DNA from: Syntrophaceae bacterium UBA5744
GTDB lineage: Bacteria; Desulfobacterota; Syntrophia; Syntrophales; UBA2192
Assembly (NCBI GenBank): GCA_002419215.1
Contig: DIFQ01000018.1
Coordinates: forward strand, 1-24,808
Length of the DNA: 24,808 bases
Direction: 5' to 3'
Position 1 is the stretch's first letter, and each line of letters starts with the position of its first letter. The position numbers were made by a program, and so were the translations under genes. The notes beneath the pieces are model-generated. The model saw only the letters and a list, made by a program, of their open reading frames with translations. It was not told where the DNA came from and ran no database searches. Of this stretch, positions 1-7,490 are shown in pieces.

Positions 1-124
1 CGTGACAACCCGATGCCGTTTCGTCCCTGATTACTTGGGGAGTTGATGTCTGTGTGCCTTTCTTTTATCCGCTCTTCTGCTCTTCCGATCTTCCTAACTT
101 CGAGTTGTCACGGTACGTGACAAC
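1..124. repeat. Inverted-repeat half-sites CGTGACAAC flanking an octad half-array
   Basis: CGTGACAAC occurs at 1-9 and again at 116-124. Its reverse complement GTTGTCACG lies at 104-112. The last two copies form a 21-bp dyad (104-124) with a 3-nt centre. The copies at 1-9 and 104-112 bracket the octad array at 70-101 as terminal inverted repeats. The dyad lies about 16 nt past the stop codon of the acyltransferase gene. There is no T-run, so a simple intrinsic terminator is unlikely. It could be an operator for a gene outside the window or the end of a small mobile repeat. Confidence 0.6.
70..101. repeat. Octad array R1 (CTTC arm only)
   Basis: CTTC recurs at 74, 82, 90 and 98, exactly every 8 nt. 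Read on the other strand the units are GAAG followed by ttag, atcg, agca and agcg. No matching GAAG arm is visible on its left. The stretch 67-102 is identical, base for base, to 14849-14884 in array R4, showing that the two are copies. It lies downstream of the minus-strand acyltransferase gene. Confidence 0.85.
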
Positions 125-126
125 AT

Positions 127-141
127 GATGCCTCCGGCATC
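127..141. repeat. Small hairpin over the lpxL stop codon
   Basis: GATGCC (127-132) and GGCATC (136-141) form a 6-bp perfect stem with a 3-nt loop. It overlaps the stop codon of the minus-strand acyltransferase at 140-142. No T-tract follows on the minus strand, so it may protect the mRNA 3' end rather than terminate. It could also be chance. Confidence 0.4.
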
Positions 142-1012
142 ACTGCCACGGCTTCGTCTTCCAGCGCTGGTGGATCCAGAACCACTGGTCGGGGTACTTT
201 CGGACCATTTCCTCCACCACCTTCGTGAAGCGCTGCGTGTTCACGATGAGATCCGACTCGTAGTTGTCGGTCCGGGTGATCTCGACGGGCGGAAGGATGA
301 TCAGCCTGTACCGCCCGTCGGGCATGCGGGGCATGAAGGCCGGCAGGACCGGCGCTCCGGACTGCAGCGCCAGCACGGCAGTCCCGACGGATGTGCAGGC
401 GGGCCTGCCGAAGAAGTCGACGAATACCCCTTCCCGCGTGTCCACGTTCTGGTCGCTCAGGATCCCGATGGCGTTGTTTTCCTTGAGCAGGCGGATGATC
501 CGCTTGCCCGAGCCCCCCTTGGGGATGAGGGAATTGCCGTGCCTGGTCCGGCTCCAGCCCAGCAGGTTGTCCATGACGGGGTTGTCCAGGGGGCGATAGA
601 CGGCATGCATCGGCCGCGCCATCAGGGGAACGGCAACGGTCATGAGCTCCCAGTGGCCGAAGTGGGCCACGACGGAGAGGAGCCCCTTGCCCTGCGCAAA
701 GGCGTTCTCCAGGTGTTCGAGCCCCTCCGCGTCGGCCCAGTCGGGAAGGGTCTCTCGCGTGATGTAGGGCATCTCGAAAAGCTCGGCCATCACGAGGGCC
801 AGGTGGCGGTAGACCCCCTTGGCGATGGCCTCGATCTCATCGAAGCTCTTCTCCGGGAAGGCGCACTTGAGATTGTGCAGGGCGATGAGCCTCTGCTTCA
901 CCGAGGCGTGGTAGAAGAGGCGGAAGACGGCCTTGAAGATCGCCCGGCGCAGCCCGAGGGGGATCAGCCGGAAGGCGAAAAAGATAAATGCCGTTGTCCG
1001 TGTTGGTTCCAT
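140..1012 (-). CDS. lpxL: Lipid A biosynthesis acyltransferase (LpxL/HtrB family)
   Basis: The 290-residue protein belongs to the LpxL/LpxM/LpxP lysophospholipid acyltransferase family. These inner-membrane enzymes add secondary acyl chains to Kdo-lipid A or its precursors. An N-terminal hydrophobic stretch (about residues 7-35) anchors it. The catalytic H-x4-E motif is HFGHWE at residues 117-122. Its length is close to the usual 290-310. The start at 1012 was chosen because AGGA lies 9 nt upstream; a longer open frame extends to 1411 but runs through the repeat and into lpxK. It is the last gene of the minus-strand lipid A block, after lpxK. Which acyl position it modifies, and whether the symbol should be lpxL or lpxM, cannot be read from sequence alone. 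Confidence 0.88.
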   Translation of the reverse strand: MEPTRTTAFIFFAFRLIPLGLRRAIFKAVFRLFYHASVKQRLIALHNLKCAFPEKSFDEIEAIAKGVYRHLALVMAELFEMPYITRETLPDWADAEGLEHLENAFAQGKGLLSVVAHFGHWELMTVAVPLMARPMHAVYRPLDNPVMDNLLGWSRTRHGNSLIPKGGSGKRIIRLLKENNAIGILSDQNVDTREGVFVDFFGRPACTSVGTAVLALQSGAPVLPAFMPRMPDGRYRLIILPPVEITRTDNYESDLIVNTQRFTKVVEEMVRKYPDQWFWIHQRWKTKPWQ

Positions 1013-1039
1013 GAGCTCGTTTCCTGTTCCTGATCTTGC

Positions 1040-1063
1040 CGCTCTTCTTGACTTCTTCACTTC
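1040..1063. repeat. Octad array R2 (three CTTC units)
   Basis: CTTC recurs at 1044, 1052 and 1060 in exact 8-nt steps in the 97-bp gap between the acyltransferase and lpxK. Read on the transcript strand, the units are GAAG followed by tgaa, tcaa and agcg. No opposite arm is visible. It ends against CACGTG (1063-1068). Confidence 0.7.
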
Positions 1064-1109
1064 ACGTGGCCTCGTCCGGGCCGTGGCTGCATGGAGGATG
1101 AGCGATGCT

Positions 1110-2198
1110 TCATCGGGCGCCGACACAGGCCCGCAGTTCCGCCTCGAGGCCGTCGGCCCCCTCGAGGATCTCCGTCTCGACGGCAAGAGCGAAAAGACGG
1201 GACAGGGCCCGCGGAATCCCCTGGAGCTTGACGAGGTCCTTTTCCGTGGCCAGCACCACGTCCGCCCGGGCAAGCCCGGCGTCCTGTTCGATCCGGCCCA
1301 GATCCTCGGCCGTGTAGCGGTGGTGATCCGGGAAGGCCCGGAACCCGGCGATGACGCCACCCAGGGCTTCGAGGGTCTGCCGGAAGGAATCGGGTTGTGC
1401 GATGCCGGCAAACGCGAAGACCCGCTTTCCCGCGAGAACCGACAGGGGCTGCTCCGTCCCCTCCGGCCTGATCAGCGCCGTGGGCCGGATACGCGTCCTC
1501 AGCGAGGGGCGTCGGGAAAGGATCGCCGAGAGCCTCCCGTCGACCGGGGGGGCTGCGCCATCCTCGGAGCGGGTGAACGCGATGAGGCCTGCCCGCTCGA
1601 GTGCCGAGGGGGCCTCCCTCAGGGGGCCACGCGGCAGGACAAAGCCGTTTCCCAGGGGCTGCCGGCTGTCCAGGAGGACGATGTCCAGGTCCCGCGCCAG
1701 GTACCGGTGCTGGAAGCCGTCGTCCAGCAGGATCGCGTCGATGTCGAAGTGCTCGAGGGCGTAGCGGCCCGTGATGACCCGCTTCGGGCCCGCCAGCACG
1801 GGGACGTCCCTGAGGCGCCGGGCGATGAGGACGGGCTCGTCTCCCGCCTCCTCCGGCCCTGCCAGCACGCCCCTGCCGTCGGAGACGACGAGCACGCCCG
1901 AGCGGCTCTTCCCGCCGTAGCCCCGGCTCAGCACAGCGGGCCGCAGGCCCCACTGCTTGAGCAGGCCTGCCAGCAGGATCACCATGGGCGTTTTGCCCGT
2001 GCCGCCCACGGTGAGATTGCCCACGCTCACCACGGGGCAGCCGATCTTTTCCTGTCTCAGGACGCCGAGGTCGAAGAGGCGGTTCCGGGTGCGGACCGCG
2101 CCCCCGTAGGGAAGGGACAGCAGATAAAAAAAGATGTGGAGGGGCTTGAGGATCTCGTTCCGGGGGTCCCCCCACATGTGTCGGATCAGGGCTTCCAC
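1110..2198 (-). CDS. lpxK: Tetraacyldisaccharide 4'-kinase LpxK
   Basis: LpxK phosphorylates the 4' position of the tetraacyl-disaccharide 1-phosphate precursor to give lipid IVA, at the inner face of the inner membrane. The 362-residue protein has an N-terminal hydrophobic anchor (about residues 17-32), a P-loop in VGNLTVGGTGKTP at about 59-71, and the family motif DDGFQH at about 159-164. Family members are usually 320-370 residues. The start is GTG at 2198, with AGG a few bases upstream. It follows msbA by 36 bp, too small a gap for its own promoter, so co-transcription is likely. waaA (Kdo transferase), often nearby, is not in the window. Confidence 0.95.
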   Translation of the reverse strand: MEALIRHMWGDPRNEILKPLHIFFYLLSLPYGGAVRTRNRLFDLGVLRQEKIGCPVVSVGNLTVGGTGKTPMVILLAGLLKQWGLRPAVLSRGYGGKSRSGVLVVSDGRGVLAGPEEAGDEPVLIARRLRDVPVLAGPKRVITGRYALEHFDIDAILLDDGFQHRYLARDLDIVLLDSRQPLGNGFVLPRGPLREAPSALERAGLIAFTRSEDGAAPPVDGRLSAILSRRPSLRTRIRPTALIRPEGTEQPLSVLAGKRVFAFAGIAQPDSFRQTLEALGGVIAGFRAFPDHHRYTAEDLGRIEQDAGLARADVVLATEKDLVKLQGIPRALSRLFALAVETEILEGADGLEAELRACVGAR

Positions 2199-2234
2199 GT
2201 GTCGCCTGCTTCACCTTCGCCCGGGGTGAGTCGA

Positions 2235-3992
2235 TCAGGCCGGGCCGGCTGCCTTGTCGTTTCTCTCCTGCGCTTCGTCCTTGAACTGGAGGTTGTGCAG
2301 CTTGAAGTATTCGCCTTTTTTCTCCATGAGGCCGTCGTGGGTCCCCTCCTCGACGATCCGGCCGTCGACCAGCGCGATGATCCGGTCGGCATTTCGGATC
2401 GTCGAGAGACGGTGGGCGATGACCAGCGTCGTGCGGCCCTTCATGAGCTTCTCCAGGGCGTCCTGGACCTCGATCTCGGATTCCGTATCGAGCGACGACG
2501 TGGCCTCGTCGAGGATGAGGATGGGGGCATCTTTCAAAAGGGCCCTCGCGATGGAGATCCGCTGCCGCTCGCCGCCGGAGAGCTTCACGCCCTGCTCTCC
2601 GATCACCGTGTCGTAGCCCGCGGGGAGCTTCATGATGAAGTCGTGGGCGTTTGCCGCCTGGGCCGCCCGGATGATGTCCGCTTCGCTCTTGCGGACATCC
2701 CCGTAGGCGATGTTGCCGCGGACCGTGTCGTTGAAGAGGATCGTCTGCTGGGTCACGATCCCGATCTGGGCCCGGAGCGATTCGACGGTCACGTCGCGGA
2801 TGTCGGTGCCGTCGATGGCGACGCGGCCTTCGTTGACGTCGTAGAAGCGGGGGATGAGATTCACGAGCGTCGTCTTGCCGCCGCCGCTCATGCCGACGAA
2901 GGCGATCACCTCGCCGGCCCGGATCGCAAGGTCGACGTCCTTCAGCACGGGGGTTTCGTCGTAGCGGAAGGTGACGTGCTCGATGGAGATGCCCTTCCGG
3001 ATCCTGGGCAGCTCCGCGGCCCCGGGCCGGTTCTGGATCTCGGGCACCGTGTCGAGGATCTGGAAGATGCGCTCGGCGCCGGCGAGGCCCTGCTGGATCG
3101 TGTTGTTCACGTTGGTGAGGCGCTTCACGGGCTCGTAGAGCATGAGCAGCGCCGCGAGAAACGAGAAGAAGGTTCCCGGCGTCGACGTCCCGGCAATGAC
3201 CTGCCAGCCGCCGTAGAAGATAATGGCCGCAATCCCGAGGCCTCCCAGGAATTCCATCAGGGGGCTCGAGATCGCGCGGACCGCGACGGACTTCATCGTG
3301 AGCTTGAACTGGCGCTCGTTCTCCACCGCGAAGCGCCGGTTCTCGTGTTCTTCCATGCCGAAGGCCTTGACGATGCGGTTTCCCGTGATGGTCTCCTGGA
3401 GCAGCGAGATGAGATCCCCCATGGAGACCTGGGACTCCGTGGCGATGCGGCGCATCCTCCGGCCGAACTGGGCGATGGGGTAGACGGCCAGCGGGAAGAC
3501 GAGCGAGGCGATGATCGCGAGCTGCCAGTCGCGCCAGAAGATGACGAAGACGAGGCCGACGAGCGTGAAGCTGTCCTTCAAAAGGCTTGTCACGGCCTCC
3601 GAGACGGCTCCCTGGAGGTAGGTGACGTCGTTGGTGATGCGCGAGATCAGGATTCCCGTGGGGCTCTTCGTGAAGAACGACAGGGGCTGGCGCAGGATAT
3701 GGCGGTAGAGGTCGCTGCGCAGGTCCGTGACGATCCGGAAGCCGATGTGGCTCATGAGGATCGTCTGGCCGTAGTTGCAGGCCCCCTTGAGCAGGTAGAT
3801 GATGATTACGGCAATCGGGATGAGGATGAGCATGTCCTCGTCGCGGTTGAGGAAGATGTCATCCATGGCCGGCTTGACCAGGAAGGCCGAGGCGGCGGTC
3901 GCGGCGCCCACCACGGCCATGCACAGCATCGCCAGGACAAACCTCGGCGTGTGCGGTTTAACGAGTCGAAGGAGTCGCAGATAGAGTTTCAT
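2235..3992 (-). CDS. msbA: Lipid A export ABC transporter MsbA
   Basis: MsbA flips lipid A-core across the inner membrane. The 585-residue half-transporter has a transmembrane domain with about six helices (residues 15-310) and a nucleotide-binding domain (about 335-585). Visible motifs are Walker A GMSGGGKTT at 367-375, signature LSGGE at 471-475, Walker B ILILDE at 491-496 and the H-loop in VIAHRLST. Length matches E. coli MsbA (582). I chose the start at 3992 (MKLYLRLLRL); the longer open frame to 4094 would translate the heptad array. The likely Shine-Dalgarno sequence, GGAG about 11 nt upstream, lies inside that array. It sits between lpxB and lpxK, the expected context. Confidence 0.95.
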   Translation of the reverse strand: MKLYLRLLRLVKPHTPRFVLAMLCMAVVGAATAASAFLVKPAMDDIFLNRDEDMLILIPIAVIIIYLLKGACNYGQTILMSHIGFRIVTDLRSDLYRHILRQPLSFFTKSPTGILISRITNDVTYLQGAVSEAVTSLLKDSFTLVGLVFVIFWRDWQLAIIASLVFPLAVYPIAQFGRRMRRIATESQVSMGDLISLLQETITGNRIVKAFGMEEHENRRFAVENERQFKLTMKSVAVRAISSPLMEFLGGLGIAAIIFYGGWQVIAGTSTPGTFFSFLAALLMLYEPVKRLTNVNNTIQQGLAGAERIFQILDTVPEIQNRPGAAELPRIRKGISIEHVTFRYDETPVLKDVDLAIRAGEVIAFVGMSGGGKTTLVNLIPRFYDVNEGRVAIDGTDIRDVTVESLRAQIGIVTQQTILFNDTVRGNIAYGDVRKSEADIIRAAQAANAHDFIMKLPAGYDTVIGEQGVKLSGGERQRISIARALLKDAPILILDEATSSLDTESEIEVQDALEKLMKGRTTLVIAHRLSTIRNADRIIALVDGRIVEEGTHDGLMEKKGEYFKLHNLQFKDEAQERNDKAAGPA

Positions 3993-3993
3993 A

Positions 3994-4118
3994 TGAAAAC
4001 GGGCTCCAGGCTTCAGGCCTCGGGCATCAGGCTGAATGTATGCAGGATCATTTCCGGGGTCAAGTCTTTTCCCCTTCCGCCCTGTACCCTGCACCCCGGA
4101 CCCTGGACCCCGTTTTCA
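3994..4118. repeat. Heptad array H1 with near-perfect terminal inverted repeats
   Basis: GGC recurs at 4002, 4009, 4016, 4023 and 4030, and CCC at 4080, 4087, 4094, 4101 and 4108, all in exact 7-nt steps. The outer ends 3994-4010 and 4102-4118 are inverted repeats matching at 16 of 17 positions, starting TGAAAACGGG. The element fills the msbA-lpxB gap and extends about 59 nt into lpxB, whose stop codon (4060-4062) lies inside it. It also supplies the putative ribosome-binding site of msbA. Confidence 0.85.
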
Positions 4119-5250
4119 TCAGTCCCAGGGCCAGCTTTGCCGCCCGGAGCGAGGCGCCGGGCTCGCCCAGCTTCTGCCGGATCCCTGCGAGTTCGCCCCG
4201 GATGGCATCGGAGCGCTGCCGGTCGGAAAGGATCGCCTTGACCTCCGCCGCCAGCTTTTCCGCCGTCGCGTCGTCCTGGACCCGTTCGGGCACGACGGTC
4301 TTGCCGGCGATGATGTTCACGAGGCCGATGTGCCGGACCCGGACGAGCCGTTTGCCGACGGCGGCGGTGAGCGGCGAAATCTTGTACGTGATGACCATCG
4401 GTGTCTGAAGGAGGGCCGTCTCCAGGGTCGCCGTTCCGGAGGCCACGATGGCTGCATCCGAAATGCCGACGGCGTCGTACATTTGCCCCGGCAGGACGCT
4501 CACCGGGACGGCCTGCTGCCCCAGGATTCCCTGGACCAGCCCCGGGTCCACCGTCTCGGCCAGGGGGAGCACGAACTGGGCATCTGCGAAGTCGCGGGCG
4601 AGGATCTCGGCGGCGCCGAGCATTTCGGCAAGAAGGCTCAGGACCTCCTTTTCGCGGCTCCCGGGCAGAAGCGCCACGATGGGCCAGGCATCGCGCAGGC
4701 CGAAGGCCTCCAGGGCCTCCTTGCGGGAACGGGTTCGCTTCACCGTGTCCAGCAGGGGGTGCCCCACGAACTCGACGTCAACCCCCTTTTCCGCGTAGAT
4801 GGCCGCTTCGAAGGGCAGGATCACGGCCATGCGGTCCACGACGCGCCGGATGCGCTCGATCCGGTTCTTTCTCCACGCCCAGACCTGGGGGCTGATGTAG
4901 TAGAAGACCCTGACGCCTGCGCGCCGGGCCGCCGAGGCGAGCGGCAGGTTGAAGTCGGGGTAGTCGATGAGGATGAGCAGGTCCGGCTTCTCTTCGCGCA
5001 GCATCCTGCGAAGCCGGAAGAAGACCCCGGCGATGAGGCGGAGCTTGGAGAAGACCTCCGTGAAGCCCACAACGCCCATCTCGGAGGACCGGGCCACGAG
5101 GCGGACCCCTTCGGCCTCGAGCCGCTGTCCGCCCACGCCGCAGAAGGCAAGCGACGGGTCGAGGGCCTTCATCTCGCGGACGAGATGCGCCCCGTGAAGG
5201 TCTCCCGAGGCCTCGCCCGCCACGATCATCACGGTTCTCGGTTTTTCCAT
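4060..5250 (-). CDS. lpxB: Lipid-A-disaccharide synthase LpxB
   Basis: LpxB (GT19) joins UDP-diacylglucosamine and lipid X, releasing UDP. The 396-residue protein starts with the family signature GEASGDLHG (residues 12-20) and contains SPQVWAWRKNR in its central part. E. coli LpxB has 382 residues. The start at 5250 (MEKPRTV) follows the gnnB stop with almost no gap; an alternative start at 5265 would overlap gnnB by 14 nt. Odd feature: the last 19 or so codons (after LALGLMK) are encoded by heptad array H1, giving a Gly/Arg-rich tail (GSRVRGAGYRAEGEKT) that does not look like family sequence. The gene lies in the gnnA-gnnB-lpxB-msbA run. Confidence 0.95.
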   Translation of the reverse strand: MEKPRTVMIVAGEASGDLHGAHLVREMKALDPSLAFCGVGGQRLEAEGVRLVARSSEMGVVGFTEVFSKLRLIAGVFFRLRRMLREEKPDLLILIDYPDFNLPLASAARRAGVRVFYYISPQVWAWRKNRIERIRRVVDRMAVILPFEAAIYAEKGVDVEFVGHPLLDTVKRTRSRKEALEAFGLRDAWPIVALLPGSREKEVLSLLAEMLGAAEILARDFADAQFVLPLAETVDPGLVQGILGQQAVPVSVLPGQMYDAVGISDAAIVASGTATLETALLQTPMVITYKISPLTAAVGKRLVRVRHIGLVNIIAGKTVVPERVQDDATAEKLAAEVKAILSDRQRSDAIRGELAGIRQKLGEPGASLRAAKLALGLMKTGSRVRGAGYRAEGEKT

Positions 5251-5251
5251 C

Positions 5252-6346
5252 TCAGGCCGAACCATTGATCACGCCGCTGATCGCGAGGATCTCGTCCTCC
5301 GTGATTTCCGGGAACATGGGAAGCGACAGGACCCGTGCGGCGAGACGGTCGCTCACCGGGAAAGCCCCGTGACGGCTCGGGCTGTCCCGGAAGACTTCCT
5401 GCCGGTGCAGCGGGACCGGGTAGTAGACGGCGCTGGCGATGCCCGACCGCGAAAGCGCCTCCTGGAGCTGCTCCCGGTGGTCCGTGAGGACGGTGAACTG
5501 GTGGTAGACGTGATGGCAGCCTTCCGCTTCGGAAGGCAGGGTGACGTCGTTTCTCCGGATGTGCATCCGGTAGAGCGCGGCGGCCCGCCGCCGCCCCTCG
5601 TTGAAGGCGTCGATGCGCTTGAGTTTGACGCGGACGACGGCTGCCTGGACCTCGTCGAGGCGGCTGTTGTAGCCCAGCAGGTCGTGATAATACCGGACGG
5701 AACTGCCGTGGTTGCGCAGCATCCGCAGGGTGGCGTCCGTTGCGGCATCGCCCGTGATGACCATTCCGCCGTCGCCGTAGCAGGCGAGGTTCTTGCTCGG
5801 GAAGAAGCTGAAGCAGGCCGCATCGCCCAGGGTTCCCACGACCCGGCCCTTGTAGCGGGCGCCGAAGGCCTGGGCGCAGTCCTCGATGACCTTCAGGCCG
5901 TGCTGCTTCGCCACGGCGAGGATGGGGTCCATGTCGCAGGGCTGGCCGAAGAGATGGACGGGGATGAGGGCCTTCGTCCGTTTCGTGACGGCCTTCTCGA
6001 TGAGTGCCGGGTCGATGTTGAAGGTATTCGGGTCGACGTCGACGAAGACGGGAACGGCGCCCAGCAGTCCCGCCACCTCCGCCGTGGCGATGAAGGTGAA
6101 GGGCGTCGTGATGATCTCGTCGCCTGCGCCGATCCCGAGGGCCCGCAGCGCCAGCAGCAGCGCATCGGTGCCGTTGGCCACCCCGATGGCGTGCGGCACG
6201 CCGTGATAGCGGGCCACCTCGGTCTCGAGCTCCGAGACGTTCGGCCCCAGGATGAACTGGGTCGAGTCCAGGACGCCGAGGACGGCCGCGTCGATCTCCT
6301 CTTTGAGCTGGAGGTACTGCCTTCGCAAATCCACCATGGGGATCAT
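5252..6346 (-). CDS. gnnB: DegT/DnrJ/EryC1 sugar aminotransferase, probable GnnB
   Basis: This is a 364-residue PLP-dependent sugar aminotransferase. The PLP lysine is K185 in SFFPSKNLACYGDGG, and the fold-type I motif IEDCAQAFGA lies at about 154-163. Its place between lpxA and lpxB, with a Gfo/Idh oxidoreductase gene just upstream, matches gnnA-gnnB of Acidithiobacillus ferrooxidans. There the pair converts UDP-GlcNAc, via the 3-keto sugar, to UDP-2-acetamido-3-amino-glucose. Its start ATG (6346-6344) overlaps the gnnA stop TGA in an ATGA junction, suggesting translational coupling. The sequence also resembles WbpE/WlbC enzymes acting on UDP-3-keto-GlcNAcA, but no UDP-GlcNAc dehydrogenase gene is present here. 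The family call is firm; the exact substrate is inferred from context. Confidence 0.75.
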   Translation of the reverse strand: MIPMVDLRRQYLQLKEEIDAAVLGVLDSTQFILGPNVSELETEVARYHGVPHAIGVANGTDALLLALRALGIGAGDEIITTPFTFIATAEVAGLLGAVPVFVDVDPNTFNIDPALIEKAVTKRTKALIPVHLFGQPCDMDPILAVAKQHGLKVIEDCAQAFGARYKGRVVGTLGDAACFSFFPSKNLACYGDGGMVITGDAATDATLRMLRNHGSSVRYYHDLLGYNSRLDEVQAAVVRVKLKRIDAFNEGRRRAAALYRMHIRRNDVTLPSEAEGCHHVYHQFTVLTDHREQLQEALSRSGIASAVYYPVPLHRQEVFRDSPSRHGAFPVSDRLAARVLSLPMFPEITEDEILAISGVINGSA

Positions 6347-7293
6347 AGTCTGAGGTCCTTGCCCGTTTTCATCTTCTCGTTGATGAGCAGGGCCAGCTCC
6401 AGGGACTTCCGGGCCTCGAGGCCCGAAACACGCGGCTCGGTGCGGCGGGCCACGCAGTCGACAAAGGCCCGGATCTCCTCCTCGAGGGGGTCGTACTGGC
6501 TGACCCTGACGTCATTGAGCCCGATCTCCATCTTTCCCCCCTCCTTCTGCCTGCGCGCCAGCGAGACGACCTCTCGCTTGTTGAAGTCGATGGAGTGGTA
6601 GCCCTCGAGACCGAAGAAACGCAGCTTCTGCATGTGCTTGAGGGTGACACGGCTTGCGGTGATGTTGGCCACGCAGCCGTTTTCGAAGGTGAGACGCACG
6701 TTGGCGATGTCGACCTGTTCAGAGAGCACCGACACGCCCACGGCCTCCACGTTCCGGATCGGCGAGCGGACGTAGTGGAGGATGAGATCCAGGTCGTGGA
6801 TCATGAGGTCCAGGACGACGTCCACGTCGGTGCCCCGCTCGACGAAGGGGTGCAGGCGGTGCGATTCGATGAAGAGGGGCTTGCGGATCACCTTGTCGAG
6901 GGCGACGATGGCCGGGTTGAAGCGCTCGATGAAGCCGACCTGCAGGACGAGGCTCTTTGCTGCGGCGAGTCCGATGAGATCGTCGGCCTCCTCGAGGGTG
7001 GCCGTGAACGGCTTTTCCAGCAGCACGTCCTTCCCGGCGGCCAGGAAGTCCTTTGCCACGGCGTGGTGGTCCCGGGTGGGGACGGTGATGCTCACGGCGT
7101 CCACGCGCTCCACGAGCTCTCGGTGATCGGAAAAGACCGTGCACCCGAACGCCGCTGCGGCCTTGTCGGCTTTCGACCGGTCGACGTCGGCGACGCCGAC
7201 GATCCGGACGTTTTCCAGCTTCTGGTATTTCTGGAGGTGGTAGTTCCCGAGATGCCCGATCCCCACTACCCCCACTCGTATCGGCTTACTCAT
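6343..7293 (-). CDS. gnnA: Gfo/Idh/MocA oxidoreductase, probable GnnA
   Basis: This 316-residue NAD(P)-dependent dehydrogenase has an N-terminal Rossmann fold with VGVVGIGHLGNYH (residues 8-20). The family EKPF motif follows at about 94-97. The C-terminal half is an alpha/beta substrate domain that includes MIHDLDLILHY. A Gfo/Idh gene alone is common next to lpxA in deltaproteobacteria. With the DegT gene coupled to it by an ATGA overlap, it is best read as GnnA, which oxidises the 3-hydroxyl of UDP-GlcNAc before transamination. No strong Shine-Dalgarno sequence is seen before the ATG at 7293. If GnnB proves to use another sugar, this call changes with it. Confidence 0.75.
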   Translation of the reverse strand: MSKPIRVGVVGIGHLGNYHLQKYQKLENVRIVGVADVDRSKADKAAAAFGCTVFSDHRELVERVDAVSITVPTRDHHAVAKDFLAAGKDVLLEKPFTATLEEADDLIGLAAAKSLVLQVGFIERFNPAIVALDKVIRKPLFIESHRLHPFVERGTDVDVVLDLMIHDLDLILHYVRSPIRNVEAVGVSVLSEQVDIANVRLTFENGCVANITASRVTLKHMQKLRFFGLEGYHSIDFNKREVVSLARRQKEGGKMEIGLNDVRVSQYDPLEEEIRAFVDCVARRTEPRVSGLEARKSLELALLINEKMKTGKDLRL

Positions 7294-7343
7294 AGCGTAT
7301 CTATGTTCCGAGACTCCCTGAAACGTTGCAGGCTATTGGAAAC

Positions 7344-7428
7344 GAAGAGCGGAAGTTAAGAATATCGGAAGTTAGGAAAAAAGAATCAATCCACTCCGCT
7401 CTTCCTCACTTCTTAGCTTCCTAACTTC
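7344..7428. repeat. Octad array R3 (both arms)
   Basis: GAAG occurs at 7344, 7352 and 7368, with GAAT at 7360 and GAAA at 7376, all in 8-nt phase. CTTC occurs at 7401, 7409, 7417 and 7425, also exactly 8 nt apart. The arms are separated by an A-rich linker ending in ATCCACTCCG. The array fills much of the 197-bp gap between lpxA and gnnA, where deltaproteobacterial clusters often carry lpxI. Nothing else is recognisable in this gap. Confidence 0.85.
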
Positions 7429-7490
7429 GTCGGGCCCGTCGGGGAACAACATTTTGGCAATCAGCAAGGCTTCTCCCGGGTTGCCAGTCT

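Noticed and set aside
79..91. Illumina adapter contamination
   Set aside because: The 13-nt match recurs inside the window at 14861-14873, in phase with the 8-nt beat and flanked by unique gene sequence, and other octads differ from the adapter.
933..4241. A plus-strand open frame of 1102 codons
   Set aside because: It runs antisense through lpxK and msbA, has no family resemblance, and is rich in Asp, Gly, Arg and Val as expected from the reverse strand of GC-rich genes.
6362..6372. CCCGTTTTCAT in the gnnA 3' end, shared with the ends of H1
   Set aside because: It encodes the normal protein segment KMKTG, has no 7-nt beat around it, and an 11-nt match is likely coincidence.
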